64,000 bases of DNA from Opisthorchis felineus (lineage: Eukaryota; Platyhelminthes; Trematoda; Opisthorchiida; Opisthorchiidae), in the NCBI GenBank assembly GCA_004794785.1, contig SJOL01005832.1:62001-126000 (forward strand). The letters are read 5' to 3'. Made by a program: the position numbers and the translations under genes. The notes under the pieces were generated by a model. That model saw only the letters and a program-made list of their open reading frames with translations, was not told the DNA's origin and made no database searches. This document shows, piece after piece, positions 46,797 through 56,499 of the stretch; the stretch's first letter is position 1; the number at the start of each line of letters is the position of its first letter.

Positions 46797-49100
46797 TCCA
46801 GGCACAAACATACACTTGTAGATATGTTCTTCATACACGTAAACATTGAGTCTTTTTCATTCACTTTGTGTTCTCATTGGCTCATTCATGCCATCCAGGT
46901 TACTCCCAGTACCCATACTGATTCGAGGATGTTTCCAAGTATTACCTGCGATATTGGTCTGTCCCCTTCAGTCACGTAACTACTCTCTATGTTTTTAAGT
47001 ACAATTTTTATGAAACTAAATTTTCTTGCTTACCACAGTGTGTGATATAACTGCTGTCGAACCACTCAGGCAACAATTTTCATTCCCAAATCTCCTCCTT
47101 GTGCTCAAATTCGAGAAACGAAACCCCACGTGTTCCAACTAGAATCGTACATAAGTAACCCAGTTAAGACTATTTTTAGGGGATTCCTGTATTTTTGGAC
47201 TGATAACCGTTGCTTTCCCGTTCACTTGTGATTTAATGGCATCCTTTTTTGTTTGTTCTTTGCAACTACTACTTATAATATTAGTAATACCCTTGGACTA
47301 TAAATTATTGCCGGGTCAAAATTGGACTTTCCCCGTCAATTTTGTGTCTGTCTTGAATTTCTTTTGTCATTCAATTAAATATTTCATCTATCTATGGCTT
47401 CTTGCCAGGGGGGGGGGGGTAATTAAACTCAAAGGACAATCATCGTTCGGCCGTTGCGTCATTCCGATATTTAGCTGCTACGCACTTCGATGGAATTACG
47501 AGGGCTGATATACTGCCTGGCTGCTGTGGCTTCAGTAGGCTATGGACGGGTTCGAACCCCGGACTTTCCAGTCGGTAGCTTAAGCTGAGGTGATTTATTT
47601 TTTTTCAAATGAACTGAGATGTTGGGTGAATCCTGGAACAGCACTTTGTGCTACATATAGCGAGAAAAATACACAGGTTGTTAGTTCCTAGGAACGGCTC
47701 TTGACGGACAATACACGCGGTTTTGTTGTGGGTTGAGGCTCCGCTGGTGTCAGTGCATTGGCCGTCAGTGTACCCGAATCGTAGGTGGTTTCGCACTAAT
47801 GGGTTTGCAGTGAGTTAGTTGCGAAACAAAAGTTTATTGAAGGTGCAGAAATATTACTTTAGGACAGTACACAGTGGCGCGAGTTGCAGTGAATCTGTGA
47901 ACTGCTGCTCTAGGGTCTGTTTTACTGTAGTTCTATCTGCCAAATTCAGAGTAGGAAAGACCAAGTGGCTCGAACGAGGGTATTTGGTGGTAAAGCCTGG
48001 AAGGGAGTGTTTGAGGGCTGCCGGTGTTATCACTTACCTAGGTAAGGTCCAGAAGCTCTTTCCCGGTGCTCGTCGTCGACAGCAGTACAATATCAGTAAA
48101 CACTGGCATAAAACCCTCTATGAGTGTGAGGATTGAGCGAATGAAAAAATGGAATTTAGGCAGTCGAAACCTGCTACATTGAGACAATGAATCCCCCCAT
48201 GATTGAAGAGCACAGAGGACTGCTCTTTCACGTGAAACTGGCAATTCTTCCTAAAGCCTAAGACAAATTCCGAAGCTGGATAACATCAGAGATTTTGGAA
48301 GCTCTTTGGACCGTGCCAAATGGCTTGTGTAGCTGGCGTGATTCTTCGTTCAACCAGTCGTCGACTTATTCGTCGAATCATGTGACTCCTGATGAGTAGT
48401 GGGAAAGTTTCATCCGATTAGTCATCGATCCCTGCAGGACTTTGACCGGTACAAGTTTGGTAGGATAACAAAGACTCCTGTTAAGACCCAAAAGATGGAC
48501 GTGGTGGACCATCTCCAGGCTCTTACTCTGCGGATCACATGTCTGCCGACAAGTCTGTGTAGTTGGTGAGCTTACAGTGAACACTCAATGAAATTCCACA
48601 CCTCTGGCTTGGAAGATATAAGGTGCTCCGTGAGGCTGTATCCACATCAGTATCATTTGGAATACTCGATTCGAGCACCAATATTCATTGGTATTCACCA
48701 TGCACCCCCCCCCAGTCAGTAATAACAACATCAACTTTGTGCACAACTCTCAAGTCTTTGATAAAGTCCGTGGGAACTTGCGCCCTCACAAAGTCGCTTT
48801 TCACTAAATGCCTTCGGAAGCGAATCCTACACATCTTTGGAAACTGTGCTCAATGACGTACGCCTCCTTCAATGGTTGCGCCAGACCGCACCGATCTTTT
48901 ATGCTGATGTCAAATCATTCCAATTTCACCGGACCACGCCTCATGCCAGCCAGTCATTTAGCTCTCCGTTTGCTGCGGTTACATGTCCATGTCACAAAGT
49001 TTCGGCTTGTCATAAAGTAGCAGCTTATTTCATTTTGACCGCTTTCATTTCGAGAACAAATTTTAAATAAACTTTAAGGAGTTAAGGAAGAATCCAAAAA
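46797..49100. other. Intergenic DNA downstream of TR
   Basis: The TR 3' untranslated region must begin here. A long G-run (near 47,409), a SINE remnant (47,470-47,583) and a C-run (near 48,704) are present. No second gene is recognisable. Confidence 0.6.
47470..47583 (-). mobile_element. tRNA-derived SINE, partial
   Basis: GGGTTCGAACCCCGG (B box), TTAGCTGCTACGC and GAATTACGAGGGCTGATA, with the middle segment missing. Confidence 0.72.
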
Positions 49101-49293
49101 CAATGACCCAGTTACGACAAATACACTCATTTGCAAATCAATTTGGTTTTCACGGGAGACTCAAGTGAGTCTCTCGTTTATGATGTTCTTCAACTGAATG
49201 TGCTGCACACAGGCCGCCTCATGTTTCAGTTGGTACGATATTCGAGATATCGCAGTATATTTTCATGAAGGAAACTACTCACAAGGTTGCTGA

Positions 49294-49364
49294 AAACTCT
49301 TCGACAGCCCACGACCGGTTTCGCCCTTCTTGGGGCTCATCAGGTAGGCGCAGTCCCCGAGTTT
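49294..49364 (-). ncRNA. Hammerhead ribozyme, family A, intact
   Basis: The best copy in the window. On the minus strand CTGATGA (49337-49343) leads to GCCC-CAAGAA-GGGC stem II, GAAA, palindromic ACCGGT and C. A full two-part stem I follows: GCGCCTAC with GTGGGC, a GAC/GTC inner pairing and AAACTC with GAGTTT. Every core base is canonical. Confidence 0.92.
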
Positions 49365-49526
49365 CCGTCAACCTTATGTTCTACTTGAACCCAAATTGGA
49401 CTGATTTCGACAAATACACTCATTTGCAAATCAATTTGGTTTTCACGGGAGACTCAAGTGAGTCTCTCGTTTATGATGTTCTTCAACTGAATGTGCTGCA
49501 CACAGGCCGCCTCATGTTTCAGTTGG

Positions 49527-49610
49527 TACCTGATGAGCCCCAAGAAGGGCGAAACCGGTCGTGGGCTGTCGAAGAGTTTTCAGCAACCTTGTGAGTAGTT
49601 TCCTTCATGA
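49527..49610 (+). repeat. Inverted terminal segment of the family A insertion
   Basis: A forward copy of the ribozyme from TACCTGATGAG to CCTTCATGA, an exact reverse complement of 49263-49346. It contains the ribozyme core and 3' arm but lacks the upstream stem I arm, so it could not cleave by itself as a monomer. Confidence 0.9.
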
Positions 49611-49933
49611 GAATGACCCAGTTAGTTTGCATATGTATTCTCCGTACAAAATGTGGCATCCTGAGGACTTAGCACCTGGTGGGCGCGGTCCAAGGCGACC
49701 CAAGGCACAATGTAAAACCCCGGAAAATCTCTCTCATTGTTCTGAGCATCCAATTGGAACGCTGCACTTTCGCACCAATGTGCAGACGTGCGCGTTTGGT
49801 GCACGCATCACTGGTTGGAGAGCTATCGACTTCACCCACGCCGATCCTTAGATGTTTACCAGAAATCCATCAAAAACCGTTGAGCGTCCGAAGGAGACTT
49901 CCACACAAAATTGTGGCAGTTTTTCCTATACTC

Positions 49934-50115
49934 GTTCAGCTGTAACACCCTTGAGGTGCCTAGCTGCCATGCACCCCGAAGGAGGCACGATGGCTGAGAT
50001 ACTGCCAGGTTGCCCAAGTCTAGACAGGGGAAGTCGAGAGGCAGAGGTCGGGTTCGAACCACGGACCTTCCGGTCAGTAAATTCGCGCTCTAACCACTGA
50101 GCCATCTTGCCCCCT
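49934..50115 (-). mobile_element. tRNA-derived SINE, near full length
   Basis: Minus-strand copy with GGGTTCGAACCACGG and CTAACCACTGAGCCATCTTG. It is flanked by TATACTC on both sides (49928 and 50121 regions), a possible short target-site duplication. Confidence 0.9.
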
Positions 50116-50119
50116 TTTA

Positions 50120-50880
50120 GTATACTCAGGAAACCCAAGTTGCCCACAACTATCGACATTTTGTCAAGATTTGTTTAAATCGATCGTTTTGACATGCATT
50201 TTCATTTCAGTTCTGCGCATTCGCTGTCGTAGCACAGTAGGTAGTCAGGCGATGTATGTGTGTGTGTATGTGTTCGTGTAATTCTCGTGTCATTTTTACA
50301 AAATCTTGCTCGCATTTTCAACGAGAAACTCTCATTTTACACACTTTTGTTTTCCACAGATAACTGGTGGAATGTGAATGCCTACTAAATACTGGTGATT
50401 AAATGATAGTACCGCAAAGAATTTTTGGTGCGTGTTGGCTTTTGCCTTAGGAACTGCAGGTGTTTATGTCCTAAAGCTATCGTAACCATTGGGTCTAGCC
50501 TATTCCCGAGATCTGAATGTTCACATGCTGCATTTTGATTGTCCTGCAGTCCCTCACATACTCCGCTTTGTTCCTCAAAACCTGATGAATGCGCCTAAAT
50601 TCTGCCTGAGTATGTGATGAAAAAGAGAATCATTGCCCTTTGGGGTAAAACATCGAAGATATCGACAAATAGCACACGGATTAATCGTAAGCTACTGACA
50701 ATGCACAAGTAGATAGATGGATGGAGCAAACTGATTAAACGTTCACTTCTGATGTAATGCTGTCTACTGTCGACTCTTCCTATTGCGAGCTCCCCACCAA
50801 GGTTTCGCAACGAAACAGATTGCCACGGTGACATGGTCGGAAGGGTTTTGCTCTTTGATAAACTTTTTCAAATGACACTG
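50120..50880. other. Intergenic DNA, no gene recognised
   Basis: A short GT run near 50,257 is the only feature seen. Confidence 0.5.
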
Positions 50881-50887
50881 ACTAATA

Positions 50888-51057
50888 TGTGAGCTCAGTG
50901 TTAAGACTTGAACTTACTGACCGGAAGGTCCGTGGTTCGAACCCAACCTCTGCATCTCGACTGCTCCCGACTAGGCTTATGCAGTCTGGCAATACCCCAT
51001 CCCTCGTGCTTCCTCCGGTAGCATAACAGCTGCGCACAAAGAATATGTTAGAGCTGA
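50888..51057 (+). mobile_element. tRNA-derived SINE
   Basis: GAGCTCAGTGTTAAGAC, GACCGGAAGGTCCGTGG, TTCGAACCCAACC, CTCGTGCTTCCTCCGG and the terminal GAGCTGAAGGACGA. Confidence 0.87.
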
Positions 51058-51059
51058 AG

Positions 51060-52005
51060 GACGATTCGGACCACTACTAGACTAGACTGAATGTGGCAGC
51101 TTCCCTCGAAGTTGTTTGGCTGCGAACATCTGCTGCTGTCCATCATTGGGCATCTTCGTTCGAATTTGATTTGTTCTTCAAAGCTGCAGAGTTTAAACTT
51201 GTAACTTGTTTATGTATCTTAGGGAGAGTGCGTATTGCTCACTCTCCTATAGGTGATGCTGTTCCTGATACTGGTCGTGCTATATTACGATGTCATGTTT
51301 CAGAGCGGTGCAAATTCACGTAAACAACTACAGTGGCATCATTTGGTGGCAGCGCTCCGGTGGTGCTCTGATCATAATATCACTCTGTACTGAACCAGCA
51401 CTGCCACGTTTTTGCAGTCTAGCCGACTGCGTTTACTTGACTTTACAGCGAGATAAGAATATATCCAGAATGAACATTGTACAAATCCCGGCCATTCCCC
51501 CCAGTGCCACAATTGGAGACAAAAAACATTATAACCGTGGCATACGTAACATTTGGCCCCAAAGAAAGCTTCGGTAACCATACTGTCTTCGTATTCTAGA
51601 AGACCGTTTGCCTTGTGAAGCCCTCTTCGCCCAGTCTCGTATTGGATGGGGACAACCGAGAGACGGTCAGTCATGGTATATAACTTGAATGGTTAGCATT
51701 CAAGGTTGACTTGCGGCTTTACTAACTGACTGTTCAGAGGCCTTTACACAAGTCTTCAGCGTTTGGAAAACTGTAATTGAAGGACTACTGTAGATGGCAC
51801 AAGTTTATAGCTAATCTGGCGCCGTGCTAAAAACATTTTGTCGGTTTACTTTGCTTGAACCAAACTAGTTGAAGAGAGTCACTGAAAACTCATATAAGTT
51901 GTAAAAACCCAAATAGGATGAAAACATTGCTACCAACATTACCAACAAGCTATAAGTAGCCCACAGGAAGAATTAGATACATCCGATGGGTAAAACGTCC
52001 ACCTA
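51060..52005. other. Intergenic DNA, no gene recognised
   Basis: Open frames of up to 100 codons lack motifs and splice support. Confidence 0.45.
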
Positions 52006-52009
52006 AGAA

Positions 52010-52262
52010 GTCGTTACTCGTGCAGACAGTCAACACATGTGACCATATCATGTGGTAACCATGATTGAAGGATGAGTGGCGTTGAATCCTGTCTAAATGG
52101 GAGCAAGTTAATCACGCTGCAGATCCGCCATTCCTGGCCGAAAGTGTAAGTGTTCAGACTCCTAGTTGGGGGGTCGCATGTTGAATGCATCCTGGAGTCT
52201 GGTGAGATGCGCACTGCTGATGATTCCCAATAAGGACGAAACAGCTGTACAGGCTTTTCAGT
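52010..52262 (+). repeat. Family B hammerhead repeat, best copy
   Basis: About 250 bp related to 2470-2725. It carries the head TCGTTACTCGTGCAG, a CATGTGACC palindrome patch, GGTCGCATGTTGAATGC and a well-formed hammerhead at its 3' end, then GGCTTTTCAGTA. Confidence 0.8.
52211..52254 (+). ncRNA. Hammerhead ribozyme motif, family B
   Basis: CTGATGA lies at 52217-52223. Stem II is TTCC/GGAC with loop CAATAA, and GAAA is at 52238-52241. ACAGCTGT is an eight-base palindrome (52241-52248), with cleavage base A52249 (GTA triplet). Stem I is GCACTG with CAGGC, one bulge. Stem II and its loop strongly resemble those of the schistosome Sm-alpha hammerhead. Confidence 0.78.
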
Positions 52263-52399
52263 ATATACTAGCTTAACTTACAGGACGAAATCTCCACAAA
52301 AATTCCCAAATCTCCTCACACTACCAAGAAAAATGACAAAAATTCGACGAAATATTGATTCCCTTAACTAAATCAGGACGATGATGACTGTTGATGAGT

Positions 52400-52660
52400 G
52401 CAGTGGAGTGGTTGGGGACGCTGCAAGATATGGCTACTAGTCGAGGACATTGTCGTTTTTTGTTGTCGGTATCTAACCAGATTTTCTGAATGAGTGTCTG
52501 GAGATTGTGATATTGCAGCACTAATTCCCTTCTTCACCCGCCTTTAATCCTTTCTCCACAACAAGTTTTTCAAATGAATTATGGTCGTACTGCATCAAGG
52601 AATCAATGCTGAATATCATTGTTATGCTGTCAATGATGACGAAGATGATGGTGTTGTCAC
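52400..52660 (+). mobile_element. RTE-type LINE 3' end fragment
   Basis: The frame gives EWLGTLQDMATSRGHCRF, the last conserved part of the RTE ORF, followed by a 3' untranslated stretch ending in GATGACGAAGATGATGG triplets. Confidence 0.7.
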
Positions 52661-52661
52661 A

Positions 52662-53764
52662 GAAACAGTTTGGTGACGCCTCTTAGCTGCTCATGCAGAT
52701 CACCGAGATATTTCAGTCGTTCACGTGGCCAGCTTAGATAGCACTCGTCGAGTAGGTCTAACTGTACGCACCAACTGTCACCTCAGCATCTCGCTTGTTA
52801 CAGCTCGGGCGGTGGCCAGTGTCACATCCTTAAGACGACCAGATCCAAAGTGCTATCTTGATCGTTTGACTTCGGAGTGTTGTCGTAACCGAGGCATAAG
52901 AGGATTGAGCCTTCGGTTTGCACAAACAAGCTCGTGGGGAGGGTAATATCGATACCTTCTTATCTAATGATGCGTGCGTCAAACGCAGACCTATACGTGC
53001 AGTCGTGCGAAAATATAACGCGCCTGATGGCAAACAGGATGAATGGGGGAAATTCTCACGCCTTGATGAATCGGCGGGTGAGTATACGTTAGAGTTGCCA
53101 ATCACTGTCAGTTGTTAGCATCCCGGAGTGAGGCATCACGATACTCAGTTTTAGAGAGTTTGAGGATGGGAGAGGTAAGATACGGGCACACCGCATACAT
53201 AAAATCTGCTGAAGATACGCCATCCCGAATTTGGTCAGCAGTGCAGCACTGACCACCCCTCAAAACGAGGGGGGCTGGCGGTCACTGGGAATAAGATGAT
53301 GGAAGTCAAGCTGTTCTGCTGTTGGCATTCAGCCGTGACTCCCTGTTTTCAAGGAGGTGTAGTATAACCTCGAAATGTGGACGCATATTCTACTGCCAAG
53401 GTTGCGTAACATTTGGCTGCCCGGGGTTGAACACGTGACTATGTCGCTCCACAGTTCGCGTGGTGCTTTTAAATGGCAACTACCAGTGATCCAAACTTGA
53501 GAACAATACCAATTCAGTTTTGTTGGAAGGCAAGGTGAATTTTCCGGAAATGGATGAAGATTACATATCGGTTAGCGATTTCGCAGTAAGACTGAAAGTC
53601 AACAGCAAGCAAGCTATGGGTAAAACCAAGATAAAAGATCTCATCAAAACCATAGAAAATGACCGTGCAAACTAATCAATATCCGACCCGTGGATTAGAC
53701 ACTGGGTTGGTTTTCCCTCTTTTCACCCATGTTTACACCGTTCCAAATAGATAGGATAAAATAC
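52662..53764. other. Intergenic DNA, no gene recognised
   Basis: A 41-codon frame starting at ATG 53546 (MDEDYISVSDFAVRLKVNSK and onward, ending near 53,675) looks ordered but has no family assignment and no splice partners. Confidence 0.4.
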
Positions 53765-53781
53765 AAGGGTTGTCATTTGGA

Positions 53782-54080
53782 CGCTCATAAGGTTGCTGAA
53801 GCCTCATTTGCAAATCAATTTGGTTTTCACGGGAGACTCAAGTGAATCTCCCGTTTATAATGTTCTTCAAATGAATGTGCTGCACAAAGCCCGCCCCATG
53901 TTTCAGTTGGTACGATATTTGAAATATCGCAGTATATTTTCATGAAGGAATCTACTCGGGGACTGCGCCTACCTGACGAGCCCCAAGAAGGGCGAAATCG
54001 GCCGTGGGCTGTCGAAGAGTTTTCAGCAACCTTGTGAGTAGTTTCCTTTGCTGAAGCCTCTTCGACAGCCCATGTCCGGA
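53782..54080. mobile_element. Nested family A insertion with 13-bp target-site duplication
   Basis: An inner insertion (53806-54047, 242 bp) is flanked by TTGCTGAAGCCTC at 53793-53805 and 54048-54060. The outer sequence on either side joins into an older, reverse-oriented family A copy. The inner unit is a reversed body up to TCATGAAGGAATCTACTC fused to a forward ribozyme segment starting GGGGACTGCGCCTAC. Confidence 0.88.
53955..54023 (+). ncRNA. Hammerhead ribozyme motif, family A, two core changes
   Basis: Same layout as 46075-46145, but CTGATGA reads CTGACGA (53973-53979), and stem III plus the cleavage triplet read ATCGGCC. Probably inactive. Confidence 0.75.
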
Positions 54081-54159
54081 GGCCAGCCGTTCTTAATAAC
54101 CGAACATAACGTCGATTGGACGGATATGTCACGTGCGGGCTACGGACAAAACGAAGGCG

Positions 54160-54270
54160 TGCCCTGATTGGTCAGAACGTCAGCCAATCTGGATCGAGCA
54201 TCCATAGCTCGACGCTTCTCGCCCCGTGACCTTATGGAACATTCTGTGGTGACCCTATAAATACGGTCGC
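54160..54270 (+). promoter_or_regulatory. Promoter-like cluster (CCAAT boxes and TATA box)
   Basis: ATTGG (54167-54171, an inverted CCAAT), CCAAT (54184-54188) and TATAAATA (54256-54263) are spaced like an RNA polymerase II core promoter. The cluster lies between two family A repeats with no recognisable gene downstream, so it could be a retroelement promoter or chance. Confidence 0.4.
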
Positions 54271-54393
54271 AATACCCTTCATTTGTCTCCCTAAAGGGCT
54301 GTCTGAAGCCACCGTGCCATTTGATATACCACAGCGGGCGGGGCAGGAAGCCAAGTACCGACAAAGAGTTGCACCACCGTTCAGCAAGACACA

Positions 54394-54460
54394 ACAGCCC
54401 ACGACAGGTTTCGCCCTTAAACTTCGGGCTCAACAGGTGGGCGCAGTTCTAATGTTTCCA
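54394..54460 (-). ncRNA. Hammerhead ribozyme motif, family A (first of tandem pair)
   Basis: On the minus strand the core reads CTGTTGA instead of CTGATGA. Stem II is GCCC with GGGC across a longer loop, and GAAA and GTC are kept. Probably weak or inactive. Confidence 0.7.
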
Positions 54461-54658
54461 TCAACCTTGTGTTTTACTTGAATCCCCAAAATTGCACAGA
54501 TTTTGGCAATCAATCTCATTTGCACAGGAATTTGGTTTTGATGAGTGATTCAACTGAATGCAGCCGAACATCTCGTTCATAATGACCTTCCCCAGCTAAA
54601 TGGACTGCACCAGGCTGCCTAGTGTTTTAATTGATTCTGTATTCGATATGTCACTGAA

Positions 54659-54731
54659 CTCTCTTCGACAGGCCACGACCGGTTTCGCCCTTCCACTTCG
54701 GGCTCATCTGATAAACGCACTCCCTGAGATC
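54659..54731 (-). ncRNA. Hammerhead ribozyme motif, family A (second of tandem pair)
   Basis: On the minus strand the core reads CAGATGA (one change). GCCC/GGGC stem II, GAAA, ACCGGT and C are intact, with GTGGCCTGTCG following. Confidence 0.75.
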
Positions 54732-54804
54732 CCGTGGAATTTATGTTCTACTTGAACCCAAACTGAACAGATTATGACAAGTACTCTCATTTGAACATGA
54801 ATTT

Positions 54805-55772
54805 NNNNNNNNNNNNNNNNNNNNNNNNNNNNNNNNNNNNNNNNNNNNNNNNNNNNNNNNNNNNNNNNNNNNNNNNNNNNNNNNNNNNNNNNNNNNNNNN
54901 NNNNNNNNNNNNNNNNNNNNNNNNNNNNNNNNNNNNNNNNNNNNNNNNNNNNNNNNNNNNNNNNNNNNNNNNNNNNNNNNNNNNNNNNNNNNNNNNNNNN
55001 NNNNNNNNNNNNNNNNNNNNNNNNNNNNNNNNNNNNNNNNNNNNNNNNNNNNNNNNNNNNNNNNNNNNNNNNNNNNNNNNNNNNNNNNNNNNNNNNNNNN
55101 NNNNNNNNNNNNNNNNNNNNNNNNNNNNNNNNNNNNNNNNNNNNNNNNNNNNNNNNNNNNNNNNNNNNNNNNNNNNNNNNNNNNNNNNNNNNNNNNNNNN
55201 NNNNNNNNNNNNNNNNNNNNNNNNNNNNNNNNNNNNNNNNNNNNNNNNNNNNNNNNNNNNNNNNNNNNNNNNNNNNNNNNNNNNNNNNNNNNNNNNNNNN
55301 NNNNNNNNNNNNNNNNNNNNNNNNNNNNNNNNNNNNNNNNNNNNNNNNNNNNNNNNNNNNNNNNNNNNNNNNNNNNNNNNNNNNNNNNNNNNNNNNNNNN
55401 NNNNNNNNNNNNNNNNNNNNNNNNNNNNNNNNNNNNNNNNNNNNNNNNNNNNNNNNNNNNNNNNNNNNNNNNNNNNNNNNNNNNNNNNNNNNNNNNNNNN
55501 NNNNNNNNNNNNNNNNNNNNNNNNNNNNNNNNNNNNNNNNNNNNNNNNNNNNNNNNNNNNNNNNNNNNNNNNNNNNNNNNNNNNNNNNNNNNNNNNNNNN
55601 NNNNNNNNNNNNNNNNNNNNNNNNNNNNNNNNNNNNNNNNNNNNNNNNNNNNNNNNNNNNNNNNNNNNNNNNNNNNNNNNNNNNNNNNNNNNNNNNNNNN
55701 NNNNNNNNNNNNNNNNNNNNNNNNNNNNNNNNNNNNNNNNNNNNNNNNNNNNNNNNNNNNNNNNNNNNNNNN
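54805..55772. other. Assembly gap (968 N)
   Basis: A run of 968 undetermined bases, adjoining a family A tandem on the left and an AT dinucleotide run on the right. Open frames reported through it are meaningless. Confidence 0.99.
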
Positions 55773-55779
55773 ACAGACG

Positions 55780-55792
55780 ACACTATATATAG

Positions 55793-55822
<30 letters not shown>
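55780..55822. repeat. AT dinucleotide microsatellite
   Basis: ACTATATATAG followed by a pure AT run directly after the gap. Confidence 0.93.
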
Positions 55823-55824
<2 letters not shown>

Positions 55825-56285
55825 GTAAGCACCATAGGTACAAGACAAAGGTAAACGCCCAGTTCGCACAAAAAAACGGTGTCCCTGCAGGATAAGTAGC
55901 ACGTCTATTGTTCCACTAGGATGTTATTTCATTTTGAAATAGATAGTCGTATCAGTTAGTCCTTCCAAAGATTTCACTGAATATAACGAACGAATCACCT
56001 TGAAGAAAAAGTTTTATTTGTCCTGGAGCGATCCGCAACAGAGGAGTAAGCTGCACTTACCCTTCAAGGTTGTCTGCACCAAAGTTTAACCAGGAAGTAT
56101 TTGAACCGAAACCAGAGGATTCTGATTTCTTTCATATGGAATTTAGTGAAATTTTTATGCCACATGGCACCATATTTGCAGTGAAAGTGTAGAATCTATG
56201 CTTTACACCAAATGTCTTCCCATAAGTTTTCTTCAGCGGTGATATCCACTTGCAACTAAGGCAACGATCAAGACAAATAGCCCCA
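55825..56285. other. Intergenic DNA, no gene recognised
   Basis: Nothing supportable was seen. Confidence 0.45.
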
Positions 56286-56495
56286 CTTGCACACAACTCT
56301 GGATTTGACGGGTGCTTCAAATGAATCCAGCCGAATCCGCGGTCTAAAATGGACTTCTTCAAGTGAATGGGCTACATCAGGCCACCTCATATTTCAATTC
56401 GTACTGTATTCGAGATATGGCAATTCGTTGTCTAGACGAAACACACTACTAAGGTTGCTGAGGGGTTTTCAGCAACCTTATGAGTAGCTTGTTAA
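56286..56495 (-). repeat. Family A repeat, reversed body with short palindromic end
   Basis: A reversed body (GAATCCAGCCGAATCC, CCTCATATTTCAATTCG, TCGAGATATGGCAATTCG) ends at ACTACTAAGGTTGCTGAG. It then turns at once into the forward flank TTTTCAGCAACCTTATGAGT. The ribozyme core has been lost between the two. Confidence 0.75.
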
Positions 56496-56499
56496 ATCT

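Larger units (their letters stand above)
49102..49624 (-). mobile_element. Family A retrozyme-like insertion with 13-bp target-site duplication
   Basis: The insertion 49115-49611 (497 bp) lies between perfect direct repeats AATGACCCAGTTA (49102-49114 and 49612-49624). Inside, one complete 293-bp unit in minus orientation is followed by a second partial copy of 121 bp with exact period 293. This ends in a forward-oriented 84-bp segment (49527-49610) that is the perfect reverse complement of 49263-49346. The tandem plus inverted tail resembles Penelope-type insertions. It encodes no protein. Confidence 0.92.
54380..54804 (-). mobile_element. Family A retrozyme-like tandem dimer, cut by the assembly gap
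   Basis: Two ribozyme regions in the same minus orientation lie 273 bp apart (GGTTTCGCCC at 54408 and 54681), with one body between them. This is the dimer form expected of retrozymes. A second body starts at about 54,760 and runs into the N block. Confidence 0.87.

Noticed and set aside
48390..48420. CTGATGAGTAGTGGGAAAG as a hammerhead core
   Set aside because: No stem II can form and stem III does not pair.
53546..53675. 41-codon frame with lysine-rich C-terminus as a small gene
   Set aside because: Too short to support without homology or expression, and no regulatory context is visible.
54704..55871. Open frames of 333-376 codons through the N block
   Set aside because: They consist of undetermined bases and carry no coding information.
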